Assembly: GCA_964360835.1 (NCBI GenBank)
Contig: CAYHYG010000001.1
Location: 1 to 63,611, forward strand
Direction of reading: 5' to 3'
DNA length: 63,611 nt
Source: CAYHYG01 sp964360835
GTDB taxonomy: Bacteria > Patescibacteriota > Patescibacteriia > UBA1558 > 2-01-FULL-52-15
In this document: positions 50,801-57,725 of the stretch, in pieces
How the letters are laid out: every line of letters starts with the position of its first letter
How positions within the stretch are numbered: position 1 is the first letter of the stretch
Translations under genes and position numbers: made by a program
Notes under the pieces: model-generated
The model's database searches: none
What the model was told of the DNA's origin: nothing
Seen by the model: the letters and a program-made list of their open reading frames with translations, nothing else

Positions 50801-50930
50801 CGATCAACCAAGCAATTCGTTGGGTAATTACCGTTGTTTTACCAGTACCAGCGCCAGCGACCAAAATAAGCGGTCCAGATGGGTGCTGGACAGCCAGTTG
50901 TTGGTTGGGATTGAGCTGAGAAATATCCAT
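47838..50930 (-). CDS. UvrD/PcrA-type helicase fused to a PD-(D/E)XK nuclease
   Basis: This is a 1030-residue protein. The SF1A helicase motifs are Walker A VAGAGTGKTTVI (25-36), VDEFQDTNWAQ, DDDQAIYKFRGA and MTIHGSKGLEFNYV; the C-terminal 250 residues form a RecB/AddB-type nuclease (VIDRVDLVDKDRWRIIDYKTG) with four cysteines for an Fe-S cluster (FETCPLQYYY and CKYCDFNQICPF). It probably processes DNA ends or repair intermediates. Two stretches (about residues 400-424 and 761-772) and a Ser/Lys-rich stretch near 185 are encoded by dispersed repeats and look like added loops. Confidence 0.92.
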   Translation of the reverse strand: MDISQLNPNQQLAVQHPSGPLILVAGAGTGKTTVITQRIAWLIEKGLAKPDEILALTFTDKAAGEMEERVDKLLPLGYVDLWIQTFHAFAGKILKQHALEIGLPKEFKVLDQTSSWMLVRENLNKFNLDYYRPLGNPTSFIHALINHFSRCKDEAIYPDDYLKYAEELKLDTDVTGDKTAKSNKSKKSTLRPASPELQTDMTQEIDRLNEVANAYHTYQQLLLEKNALDFGDLINYCLQLFQKRPRLRDLYQQRFKYILVDEFQDTNWAQYELIKLLVGPEQNIMVVGDDDQAIYKFRGASVSNILAFKKDFPKAGEIYLTDNYRSGQTILDSAYQFIQLNNPDRLEVKLARGRVKRDGKKLSKKLISHSDQAGEVIVKQYATSEDEVRGVLEEILNIKNSNQKLVTSNQDLNDETLVTDTRLPEPFSWSDVAILSRNNEQAQKFVRFFRQVGVPHQFVAAKGLYTQEIILNILNYLKLLDNYHESPSLYKIISLPFYNLAHEDVVNLAHLANRKSWSLYYALKNYHGHIQLSANGLTGVTKIINDLDKHKEQAQQQTVSAIVYHFLEDSGYLKWLTIEESAESREQLLLLNQFYKKIRTWEDENLGSSIHQFVEYINLELESGEAGKMSQDIEEGPDTVKIMTIHGSKGLEFNYVFIVGLVHLRFPSIERGDPIEIPDELIKDVLPEGDAHLQEERRLMYVALTRAKQKVFLTLAEDYGGVKKRKPSRFLEELKVESHQLEPVNKDIMMKSKELEEVRKNKLLATSYRLPAKLSFTQLKAFETCPLQYYYAHVIKIPAKGSAVFSFGQTMHRTLQSFFTAVMSRSVGEQGGLFETGSGSRVGEGKPSVSLKELMDMYETAWQDDWFFDSAHKKEYYEKGKVILKEFYRQIESQIPVPLFLEKGFNVKVGEYTIRGVIDRVDLVDKDRWRIIDYKTGKVKEKLTFDDKKQLLIYQLAAKDIFQAETESLMFYYLDANQPLAFQASEEDLQKVKNWIVETAEGLKKSDFQATSGNHCKYCDFNQICPFAQK
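48616..48648. repeat. GTAACTAGTAGCCAGTAAC repeat inside the helicase gene
   Basis: This is a repeat-family segment in frame, encoding KLLATSYRLPA. It matches the intergenic tracts at 38082 and 59040. Confidence 0.6.
49659..49729. repeat. GTTACTAGTTACTAG repeat inside the helicase gene
   Basis: This 71-nt tract of GGTAACC/AGTAACCAG and GGTTACTAGTTACTAG units encodes the inserted loop around QKLVTSNQDLNDETLVTD, between helicase blocks. It keeps the frame. Confidence 0.7.
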
Positions 50931-50962
50931 AGTGTGGGGCTATTGTAGCAACCAACATCAAA

Positions 50963-50994
50963 AAGAAAAGCCCCTAATGAAACGGGGCTTTTTG
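50963..50994. terminator. Terminator overlapping the end of a zinc-finger gene
   Basis: AAAGCCCC (50967-50974) pairs with GGGGCTTT (50984-50991) and T follows on either strand. The stop codon of the minus-strand zinc gene lies inside the stem-loop. Confidence 0.75.
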
Positions 50995-51144
50995 ATTCGG
51001 CTCCTTGTGACCGGTTTGGCGAAAATGCTCCCGCAAATCAGTCGAGCAGAATGGCTGCTCGCACTGAGGGCAAAAACAGCTCGACTCGGCGCCACATTTG
51101 GCTGAACATGGTGTAACCTCGAAAATCTTGACTGCTTTCTTCAA
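50974..51144 (-). CDS. Small Cys/His zinc-finger protein
   Basis: This 56-residue protein starts at TTG 51144 behind a GGAGGTG SD. The longer frame to 51207 is rejected because its first codons are the TTGACA -35 box. Cys/His pattern: PCSAKC, CFCPQC, PFC, then EHFRQTGH, which could fold as a treble-clef or B-box/AN1-like double zinc site. It is followed at once by a terminator that includes its last codons (KAPFH). It may mediate protein or nucleic-acid contacts. Confidence 0.65.
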   Translation of the reverse strand: MKKAVKIFEVTPCSAKCGAESSCFCPQCEQPFCSTDLREHFRQTGHKEPNQKAPFH

Positions 51145-51178
51145 GACACACCTCCATGTTGATGTACAAAAGAGATAT

Positions 51179-51207
51179 ATACTAGTAATAGAAGCTCCTT
51201 TTGTCAA
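51179..51207 (-). promoter_or_regulatory. Promoter of the small zinc-finger gene
   Basis: Minus strand TTGACA (51207-51202), 17-nt spacer, TAGTAT (51184-51179). Confidence 0.7.
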
Positions 51208-51237
51208 TTAAAAAGGCCGGCTCCTTTCGGGCCGGCC
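51205..51237 (-). terminator. Terminator with GGCCGGC stem
   Basis: GGCCGGC (51215-51221) pairs with GCCGGCC (51231-51237); on the minus strand TTTTTAATTG follows. It closes a small transcript covering 51268-51470. Confidence 0.8.
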
Positions 51238-51267
51238 AGTCTCTATTGTTTAGGCGAAAAATCGATT

Positions 51268-51420
51268 TCAAAGGTGCAGTGTCTGGGTACAGCGCTGATG
51301 CCCGTTGCATCTGGCCTCCCAGACGGGTGGGCGCGTGCCCGTGATCACCTCCTTCCCGGGATTGCTCTACCGCTTCAGCACCGTGCCGAAACCCGAGCGG
51401 GAGTAATCCAGCGAAAACAT
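51268..51420 (-). pseudogene. Possible small gene split by an in-frame TAG
   Basis: From ATG 51420, behind a maximal SD (AAAGGAGGTGATC), the frame reads MFSLDYSRSGFGTVLKR, then TAG (51369-51367), then continues open in the same frame to TGA (51270-51268) with protein-like sequence EVITGTRPPVWEARCNGHQ and Cys residues. A second strong SD-like AAGGAGGTGATC lies in the second part, whose only start would be a GTG overlapping it. The 442-nt region 51145-51586 otherwise holds a promoter, two terminators and the 13-codon ORF at 51429. It could be a nonsense-broken gene, a readthrough gene, or two tiny peptides. Confidence 0.35.
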
Positions 51421-51428
51421 GAGGTTGA

Positions 51429-51470
51429 TCACCTCCTTTCATCCGGCAAGAAGATAATTCGCCTACTCAT
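51429..51470 (-). CDS. 13-codon leader ORF with coupled stop
   Basis: AAGGAGGGAG-ATG starts MSRRIIFLPDERR; its TGA stop lies inside the SD of the next ORF (GGAGGTGATC). This geometry allows translational coupling. The ORF is far too short for confidence on its own. Confidence 0.25.
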   Translation of the reverse strand: MSRRIIFLPDERR

Positions 51471-51522
51471 CTCCCTCCTTATCAGCTTTGAGCTGACTGC
51501 TGAAAATAGGATAGCTCAAAAT

Positions 51523-51570
51523 ACGAAAAAAATAAAGAACGACCCCATCCACCAAAAGCGGACGGGGTCG
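51523..51570 (-). terminator. Terminator of the carbonic-anhydrase-like gene
   Basis: CGACCCC (51540-51546) pairs with GGGGTCG (51564-51570) with an inner stem; on the minus strand TTCTTTATTTTTTT follows. Confidence 0.85.
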
Positions 51571-51586
51571 CATTGACTCTGCTTGT

Positions 51587-52189
51587 TCAGACGCTCGACG
51601 GCGCCTGCTGCAAAAGAAAATCTTCCATCGTATTGTCGCAGAAATAGTACATTCTGCGGCACTCCTCGACGGAGACACTGTCGTTGTACAGATGGAAGAG
51701 AAGCCCGATCTTGACTGGCAACCGACGACCGCTGATGCGCTCCTTGATGATGCGCTCCTTGATGATGCGCTTAGCGGCGATCAGACTCCTGATCTGACTG
51801 ACGATGGTCATGTTGGCTCGTCCGGCCACGGCACAGGGGAAATGCGCTTCGAGGAAGATCTGGGCGATCTCGTCCTTCACCTGCAGAGTCTGCAGGATCT
51901 GGTACTGCACGAACGGCGCAGAATTAAAGCCCCCTCTGTTGTTAGCTGGCGCCATAGCGTCAGCCATCATTCCGCCTCCATTGAAGGCCAGAACGTGGGG
52001 CTCGTTGCCCCGAAAAACCTGGAAGAGATGAGCCATCTTGTCGCGTGAGTGGCTGCAGTCGCCACACATGACGACCGCGATATCGCGACCACCGACCTCG
52101 TCATTGATCTTCTGGACACGCTCGGCATCCAGATGCTGAAATACCCCTGCCTCCTTGGCTCGGAAAAAGAACTGCAAATCTGCTGGCAA
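51587..52189 (-). CDS. Beta-carbonic-anhydrase-like protein (divergent)
   Basis: This 200-residue protein starts at TTG 52189 with SD GGGAGGT. DIAVVMCGDCSHSRDKM (36-52) resembles the CxDxR zinc loop of beta-carbonic anhydrases, followed by VLAFNGGGMMAD and later EAHFPC with His116-x-x-Cys119, the second zinc pair. The Arg of the catalytic Asp-Arg dyad is not in its usual place (Ser-His-Ser-Arg). The helix after residue 140 contains a tandem repeat RIIKERIIKER from a 15-bp DNA repeat. The upstream promoter is at 52249-52277. Activity is uncertain. Confidence 0.6.
   Translation of the reverse strand: MPADLQFFFRAKEAGVFQHLDAERVQKINDEVGGRDIAVVMCGDCSHSRDKMAHLFQVFRGNEPHVLAFNGGGMMADAMAPANNRGGFNSAPFVQYQILQTLQVKDEIAQIFLEAHFPCAVAGRANMTIVSQIRSLIAAKRIIKERIIKERISGRRLPVKIGLLFHLYNDSVSVEECRRMYYFCDNTMEDFLLQQAPSSV
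51730..51773. repeat. 15-bp tandem repeat inside the carbonic-anhydrase-like gene
   Basis: The unit GATGATGCGCTCCTT occurs almost three times and encodes IIKER repeats. Copy number could vary by slippage in frame, as 15 is a multiple of three. Confidence 0.75.
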
Positions 52190-52248
52190 CTTTTACCTCC
52201 CTGTGTAAACCGCCCTAGAATGACTACGATACGGACCGCAAAGAAAAT

Positions 52249-52277
52249 ATTATCCTCTATTTTCAAATATTTGTCAA
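52249..52277 (-). promoter_or_regulatory. Promoter of the carbonic-anhydrase-like gene at 51587
   Basis: Minus strand TTGACA (52277-52272), 17-nt spacer, GATAAT (52254-52249). Confidence 0.7.
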
Positions 52278-52385
52278 TATAGCAAATCTTGGCGAACTGT
52301 TAAGGAAAATCCTTAAGGAGAAATAGTAACATCTAGACTAGCTCCGCAAAAAAACTCTCTACAGGCTGTTTTTGAGGCTCCTTTA

Positions 52386-52811
52386 CTAAAGGATCTTATA
52401 AGTTACCCCTGTATCAGTGCCTCGACTGTAGGCCATAAGTATCTCCACGCCTGTCAGCTGTGTCTGTAGAACCTCTTTGGCCTGACGCAGATCAGTCTCA
52501 TAAGCCGCCGCTTCGGCCTCGGCTGAGGCAAAAGCCTTGGATCCACCATAACCACCACAGTCCCAATGATTGAGAATAACTAATTTTTTGATAGTGTGCA
52601 GACCACAGCAGACGTTCTTAATCGTAGCTATCATTTTCTCACGCATAATGTCATCGTGGACGATAGCCTTGGCCGCGCCTGGCCAGGCGATTAAATCAAA
52701 ATCCTCCAGGCGGAATTGTTGATTAATGAATTGCTGATCAACTTCTCTGAAACGAAAATCTATACATTTGATGACAGCCAGTTCGCAATGATGTTTGTTT
52801 AGGTCTAGCAT
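52386..52811 (-). CDS. Small beta-carbonic-anhydrase-like protein
   Basis: This 141-residue protein has KCIDFRF with Cys16, Asp18 and Arg20 in the exact CxDxR pattern, and ILNHWDCGGYGG with His82 and Cys85 as the other zinc ligands. The family hydrates CO2, but this copy is much shorter than the usual 190-220 residues and lacks part of the dimer interface. Short CPR homologs with this core may have another hydrolase role. It starts 20 nt after the atpC stop, so it may be read as the last gene of the ATP synthase operon. Confidence 0.75.
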   Translation of the reverse strand: MLDLNKHHCELAVIKCIDFRFREVDQQFINQQFRLEDFDLIAWPGAAKAIVHDDIMREKMIATIKNVCCGLHTIKKLVILNHWDCGGYGGSKAFASAEAEAAAYETDLRQAKEVLQTQLTGVEILMAYSRGTDTGVTYKIL

Positions 52812-52830
52812 TTTTTTAAATCAATATTGA

Positions 52831-53277
52831 TTATAAATTATTATCATGATGTTTCGTATGACCACCCCGTTCTTTAAATTTCCGAGAAACGTTCAACTTC
52901 GATGTTTCTCGCTCGATCAAGGCTCGTAACATTTCATAATTTCTATCCTGAATGCCTGTGGTCTCCAAAGCTTTCTGCGCCCGCTCAATAGCTTGTCTCA
53001 CTTTGGTATCATCAATTTCTGACGCCATCTGCCCAGCATCAGCCAAAACAACTAATCCATGCGGTACGATTTCCACAAAACCACCTTCAATGGCAATAAA
53101 GCCCTCCTGATGTTCTGCCTGATAACGGATTTCACCAGCGGTCAGAGAGCTAATCAAAGTAATGTGGTGTGGTAAAATCGTAATCTGACCGCTACTGGAC
53201 GGCAAGGTTACTTGGGTAACTTCTCCTTCAAATAATACACGTTCAGGAGTCACGATTTTTAAGTTTAATATGTTCAT
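52831..53277 (-). CDS. atpC: ATP synthase F1 epsilon subunit
   Basis: This is the central-stalk subunit that regulates the motor. In 148 residues the N-terminal beta sandwich (LKIVTPERVLFEGEVTQVTLP; GQITILPHHITLISSL; GFVEIVPHGLVVLAD) is complete and a C-terminal helical hairpin follows (RQAIERAQKALE). The tail ends in an unusual His/Asn-rich stretch (GHTKHHDNN). The gene lies last in the atp order, after a hairpin-filled gap from atpD. Confidence 0.95.
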   Translation of the reverse strand: MNILNLKIVTPERVLFEGEVTQVTLPSSSGQITILPHHITLISSLTAGEIRYQAEHQEGFIAIEGGFVEIVPHGLVVLADAGQMASEIDDTKVRQAIERAQKALETTGIQDRNYEMLRALIERETSKLNVSRKFKERGGHTKHHDNNL

Positions 53278-53297
53278 ATTTGATAATCTTCCACGAG

Positions 53298-53346
53298 CAC
53301 TCGCGAAGTGGTCTAGTTTACTAGATCGCGTCGCAAGCTCGCGAAT
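53298..53346. repeat. Hairpins between atpD and atpC
   Basis: CACT-CGCGA-AGTG (53298-53310) and TCTAGTTTACTAGA (53312-53325) form adjacent hairpins, with GCGA repeats around. They could tune atpC expression or be repeat remnants. Confidence 0.5.
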
Positions 53347-53350
53347 AAAG

Positions 53351-54721
53351 CTAACTCAATATCACCTCATCAATTTCACCTACCATATAAAACGCCTGCT
53401 CAGGCTTATCATCATGCTTACCATCGAGAATCTCTTGGAAACCACGGATCGTCTCGGCCAATGATACGTATTTACCGTTGCGACCGGTGAATTGCTCTGC
53501 TACGAAAAATGGCTGAGACAGAAAACGTTGAATCTTACGAGCGCGGGCGACGATAACTTTATCTTCATCAGATAGTTCGTCTATACCCAAGATGGCAATG
53601 ATATCTTGTAAATCTTTATAACGTTGTAGTACCTGCTGGACACCGCGGGCCACCTGGTAATGTTCCTGACCGACAATCTCGGGATCTAGGATGACCGAAC
53701 TCGAATCCAAAGGATCGACAGCTGGGTAAATAGCTAATTCGGATAAAGCACGGGACAAAACAACGGTGGAGTCCAAATGACCGAAGGTGGTAGCTGGCGC
53801 CGGATCAGTCAAGTCGTCAGCCGGCACATAGACGGCTTGTACTGATGTAATTGAACCTTTCTTGGTTGATGTGATACGTTCCTGTAGATCGCCCATTTCA
53901 GTAGCCAGCGTTGGCTGATAACCTACAGCTGACGGCATACGACCGAGCAAAGCTGATACTTCAGACCCAGCCTGCGTAAAACGAAAAATATTATCGATGA
54001 ATAGTAATACGTCTTTACTCTGAGCATCACGGAAATATTCAGCCATAGTCAGTCCAGTCAGAGCAATGCGTTGGCGAGCTCCCGGTGGTTCGTTCATCTG
54101 TCCGAAAACTAGTGTTGTATTTTGTAATACTCCAGACTCTTTCATTTCATGATACAGATCATTACCTTCACGTGTACGTTCACCGACACCCGCGAAGACC
54201 GAGAAGCCTCCGTGTTCGGCCGCGATGTTGCGGATCAATTCTTGGATCACAACAGTCTTACCGACACCGGCACCACCAAAAAGACCAACTTTACCACCTT
54301 TGACAAATGGGCAGATGAGGTCGATAACTTTGATACCGGTTTCGAAAATTTCCGATTTGGTTGATTGCTCGGTCAGATCCGGAGCTGGACGATGAATCGG
54401 CCAAACTTCCTTGGTGACGACTGCTTCTTTGCCATCGATCGGTTGGCCCAAGACATTGAACATACGTCCCAATGTTTCTGCGCCTACTGGTACAGCGATA
54501 GCTTTGCCAGTATCGATGGCTTCGGTGCCACGAGCCAAACCATCAGTCGGTCCCATAGCCACTGCCCGTACTATATGAGAACCCAAATGTTTCTGCACCT
54601 CAGCCACCAGAGTCTGCTGACCCAGAGTTATTTCCAGCGCATTATTGATAGCAGGCAATGACTTCTCAAACTGCACGTCAACAATCGGCCCGATAATTCT
54701 TTTTACTATTCCTTTGTTCAT
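53351..54721 (-). CDS. atpD: ATP synthase F1 beta subunit
   Basis: This is the catalytic subunit. From ATG 54721 it has 456 residues: P-loop GGAGVGKTVVIQEL, VFAGVGERTREGNDLYHEM, ALTGLTMAEYFRD, and SALLGRMPSAVGYQPTLATE, all intact including the catalytic Glu of GERTREGND. The longer frame (54742) begins with GTG and lacks family support. It carries the normal beta-subunit order P-loop, DELSEED-like segment (GIDELSDEDKVIV). Confidence 0.97.
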   Translation of the reverse strand: MNKGIVKRIIGPIVDVQFEKSLPAINNALEITLGQQTLVAEVQKHLGSHIVRAVAMGPTDGLARGTEAIDTGKAIAVPVGAETLGRMFNVLGQPIDGKEAVVTKEVWPIHRPAPDLTEQSTKSEIFETGIKVIDLICPFVKGGKVGLFGGAGVGKTVVIQELIRNIAAEHGGFSVFAGVGERTREGNDLYHEMKESGVLQNTTLVFGQMNEPPGARQRIALTGLTMAEYFRDAQSKDVLLFIDNIFRFTQAGSEVSALLGRMPSAVGYQPTLATEMGDLQERITSTKKGSITSVQAVYVPADDLTDPAPATTFGHLDSTVVLSRALSELAIYPAVDPLDSSSVILDPEIVGQEHYQVARGVQQVLQRYKDLQDIIAILGIDELSDEDKVIVARARKIQRFLSQPFFVAEQFTGRNGKYVSLAETIRGFQEILDGKHDDKPEQAFYMVGEIDEVILS

Positions 54722-54766
54722 AGATATATTATTCACTAACACATTTAATTTATAAACTGTCGCTTA

Positions 54767-54813
54767 AACCTCCCCTGTTTCTCCTCCTTACAAAGAAGGG
54801 GCGCGAGGTGGTT
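54767..54813. repeat. AACCTCCCC/GAGGTGGTT inverted repeat between atpG and atpD
   Basis: AACCTCCCCTG and GCGAGGTGGTT form imperfect arms around CTCCTTACAAAGAAGG. This is a REP-like element in the operon's only larger internal gap. Confidence 0.5.
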
Positions 54814-54819
54814 AAGTTC

Positions 54820-55728
54820 CTAGCCACTAAGTCCCTCCGCCCCAGCTGAAATCTCCGCAATCTCCGCTGTGATACCGGCCTGACGAACCCTATTAAAAGC
54901 TAAGGTCAGATCACTAATCATATCAGAGGCGGCATCGCTAGCGTTGCGCATGGCCATCATTCGAGCTGAGTGTTCTGACGCCTCTGACTCCAAAACCATC
55001 TGATACAGCTGTACTTCTACTAAACGAATTAACATTGATTCTAGCACCTCATTCAGTGACGGCTCAAAGATGTACTCGGAGAAATCCACTTGGTCAAGAT
55101 CCACCGTGACGTCGTGCGAAGGATGAGCTAAATATCTACTTGGTTTGACTAGCGGCAATAGATGCCTGATGCGTGCTTCTTGACGTAAGCTGGAATGAAA
55201 ATGGGTGTAGGCTACAACTACTTCATCGTATTGCTTGGCAATAAAACCATGCACAAGATGTTGAGATAATTTGACAACATCAGCCACCTCATCGGTAATA
55301 TCATCCTTAGGGTAATCAGCGGTAATATTCATCTTCCAAGAAGCTAGTCCAGCAGCGGCTTTACGACCAAAGGTAATATATTCAACCGCAACCTCGCCAT
55401 CCCAGCCTTCTTTTTTAATTAACTTCCTCACTTTATCAACCACTGATAAGTTATAGCCACCGCACAAGCCTCGGTTGCTTCCTACAACCAAAATCCCTAC
55501 TTTTTTTACGGGACGTTCGGCTAATAAGGGATGTGAATCTTTATCAACTCTGCGAGCTAAATTCAAAACTAGATTCCAAGCCAGATCAGAGTAGCGACGC
55601 GAAACCAAAACACGCTCTACAGCTCGGCGCATCTTGCTGGCCGCCACCAACTCCATAGCTTTGGTAATCTTATGGGTGCTCGTAACGGACTTAATCCTTC
55701 GTTTGATATCCCGTGTTAATTGAGGCAT
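54820..55728 (-). CDS. atpG: ATP synthase F1 gamma subunit
   Basis: This is the rotor shaft. In 302 residues, the N-terminal helix is IKRRIKSVTSTHKITKAMELVAASKMRRA, the middle domain has VGSNRGLCGGYN, and the C-terminal helix is ASEHSARMMAMRNASDAASDMI with FNRVRQAGITAEIAEISAGAE. All family blocks are present. It starts 3 nt after the SET gene's stop, so the two are translated from one message. Confidence 0.97.
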   Translation of the reverse strand: MPQLTRDIKRRIKSVTSTHKITKAMELVAASKMRRAVERVLVSRRYSDLAWNLVLNLARRVDKDSHPLLAERPVKKVGILVVGSNRGLCGGYNLSVVDKVRKLIKKEGWDGEVAVEYITFGRKAAAGLASWKMNITADYPKDDITDEVADVVKLSQHLVHGFIAKQYDEVVVAYTHFHSSLRQEARIRHLLPLVKPSRYLAHPSHDVTVDLDQVDFSEYIFEPSLNEVLESMLIRLVEVQLYQMVLESEASEHSARMMAMRNASDAASDMISDLTLAFNRVRQAGITAEIAEISAGAEGLSG

Positions 55729-55731
55729 GTC

Positions 55732-56196
55732 TTATTTCTTTACCTGACTCTTTAATATCCAAGAAGAAGTATATGACTTATATTTCTTTTTTTGCTCCTG
55801 CGACAGCATTCTATAAGCGCCTATAATTCCTCTACAATCATCACTACCACATTTACATTTCATTCTCCAAGGATCATTTTCAGTCATAGCATAATCCCAA
55901 GTAATCTCTTCTCCGGCATTAATATTTCTCATGGCAACTATACGGTTATCTCTTTTTATTCCACAATTTGGTTTGCAGGAATGATTAATTGATGTTGCAA
56001 TTCCCTTTGAATCCCTCCACCTTCGGGATCCAATTTGAATAGCGTGATTTTCTAAATACCTATTCCAAGCATGATCATACTGATATATCTTACCATCAAA
56101 TTCAGCAATTATTTCGCCTTTCTTTATTGGCCTAGTCGCAAACACTCCTTGACCCCGCTGCTTAGTTTTTCTCGTGATCACTTTTGGATTATCCAT
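55732..56196 (-). CDS. SET-domain protein lysine methyltransferase inside the atp operon
   Basis: This 154-residue protein is a compact SET domain: RGQGVFATRPIKKGEIIAEF (14-33), SINHSCKPNCGI (69-80) with the SAM/knot NHSC motif, GEEITWDY (95-102) with the catalytic Tyr, and a post-SET-like zinc triad CKCGSDDC (114-121). SET enzymes transfer methyl from SAM to lysine. It sits 16 nt after atpA and 3 nt before atpG, where no gene is expected in bacterial ATP synthase operons. A subunit of the complex is a natural candidate substrate, but nothing in the sequence proves it. Confidence 0.88.
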   Translation of the reverse strand: MDNPKVITRKTKQRGQGVFATRPIKKGEIIAEFDGKIYQYDHAWNRYLENHAIQIGSRRWRDSKGIATSINHSCKPNCGIKRDNRIVAMRNINAGEEITWDYAMTENDPWRMKCKCGSDDCRGIIGAYRMLSQEQKKKYKSYTSSWILKSQVKK

Positions 56197-56212
56197 GGTA
56201 AAGCCACTATTA

Positions 56213-57718
56213 CTAATTACTAACTACTTCTTTAATAGCTTCCTGCAATATCTTCTCATTCTCTTCTGACAAAACTCCGCTCTTCTTAATATCTACCAGT
56301 AGTTCCGAATAATTAGCCGTCATGTGGTCATATAACTTTTGCTCGAAGTCTCTGACTTTCTCTACTGGCACTTCATCGATCAAACCATTGACCGCTGCGT
56401 ACATAATAACTACCTGCAGCTCAACCGGAATCGGTCTGAATTGTCCCTGTTTCAAAAGCTCAACTACGCGTTTACCGCGACTCAGACGACTCTGTGTCTC
56501 CGCGTCAAGGTCAGAACCAAATTGAGCAAAGGCCTCGAGTTCACGATATTGTGCCATATCCAATTTTAATTTGCCCGCCACTTTTTTCATGGCTTTGATC
56601 TGCGCCGCCGAACCGACACGCGAAACAGAAATACCGACGTTCACTGCCGGACGGAAACCTTGATAAAACAAATCTGATTCCAGGAAAATTTGACCGTCAG
56701 TAATGGAGATAACATTGGTCGGGATATAAGCTGAGACGTCTCCAGCTTGTGTCTCGATAATCGGCAAGGCAGTCAGAGAGCCGCCACCATTTTCTGAATT
56801 CAAACGAGCGGAACGCTCCAGCAAACGTGAATGTAAGTAAAAAATATCTCCCGGATAAGCCTCCCGTCCCGGTGGTCGGCGTAAAAGTAATGAAATCTGA
56901 CGATAGGCCACGGCTTGCTTGGATAAATCATCATAGATAACCAAGACATCTTTACCCTGATCCATGAAGTATTCACCGATAGCACAGCCGGCGTAAGGCG
57001 CGATAAATGACATAGCGGCTGGATCAGAGGCACCAGCTAAGACAATGGTAGTGTAATCCATGGCTCCGGCCGCTTCCAAGCGAGCGATAATCTGGGCTAC
57101 CTTGGATTCCTTCTGACCAATCGCGACATAGATACAAATGACGCTGCTGTCCTTCTGGTTGATAATAGTATCGATAGCAATGGCCGTCTTGCCTGTCTGA
57201 CGGTCACCGATAATTAATTCTCTCTGTCCTCGTCCAATCGGGATCATGGCATCAATTGATTTAATACCCGTTTGCAGGGGCACACTGACTGACTGACGAG
57301 TAATAACTCCCGGAGCAACTTTCTCTACCGGATAAGTCTGGCTAGATTTAATAGCACCTTTACCGTCCAATGGCTGACCTAGAGCGTTGACCACACGACC
57401 AACTACTTCCTCTCCCACCGGTACTTCCAAAACCTTTCCAGTGGAACGAACGACATCTCCTTCTTTCAACCCCAAATAGTCACCAAGAATCATAATACCG
57501 ATACTATCTTCCTCTAGGTTTAGGACCACGCCGTCTATTTTATGGCCATCATCGGTTTCCAATTCCACCATTTCCATAGCCAGCGCTTGTGACAAACCGG
57601 AAGCAGTGGCAATACCATCTCCTACTTCGATGATATGACCGATCTTTTCTTCCTTGGGATTAAATTCGAAACCCTCCAATTTCTTCTGTAGATTTTTGAC
57701 TAGATAATCGTATGACAT
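56213..57718 (-). CDS. atpA: ATP synthase F1 alpha subunit
   Basis: This is the non-catalytic nucleotide-binding subunit. In 501 residues the beta-barrel has EVGDGIATASGL, the P-loop is GDRQTGKTAIAIDT, followed by VYVAIGQKESKVAQI, ISLLLRRPPGREAYPGD and SRVGSAAQIKAMKKVAG, which carries the catalytic arginine finger. It is full length and starts 8 nt after atpH. Confidence 0.97.
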   Translation of the reverse strand: MSYDYLVKNLQKKLEGFEFNPKEEKIGHIIEVGDGIATASGLSQALAMEMVELETDDGHKIDGVVLNLEEDSIGIMILGDYLGLKEGDVVRSTGKVLEVPVGEEVVGRVVNALGQPLDGKGAIKSSQTYPVEKVAPGVITRQSVSVPLQTGIKSIDAMIPIGRGQRELIIGDRQTGKTAIAIDTIINQKDSSVICIYVAIGQKESKVAQIIARLEAAGAMDYTTIVLAGASDPAAMSFIAPYAGCAIGEYFMDQGKDVLVIYDDLSKQAVAYRQISLLLRRPPGREAYPGDIFYLHSRLLERSARLNSENGGGSLTALPIIETQAGDVSAYIPTNVISITDGQIFLESDLFYQGFRPAVNVGISVSRVGSAAQIKAMKKVAGKLKLDMAQYRELEAFAQFGSDLDAETQSRLSRGKRVVELLKQGQFRPIPVELQVVIMYAAVNGLIDEVPVEKVRDFEQKLYDHMTANYSELLVDIKKSGVLSEENEKILQEAIKEVVSN

Positions 57719-57725
57719 AAGTATT

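Noticed and set aside
51182..51442. 86-codon minus-strand ORF rich in His/Gly
   Set aside because: It runs through the GGCCGGC terminator and into a promoter -35 box, and starts on an SD sequence; it is a frame shadow.
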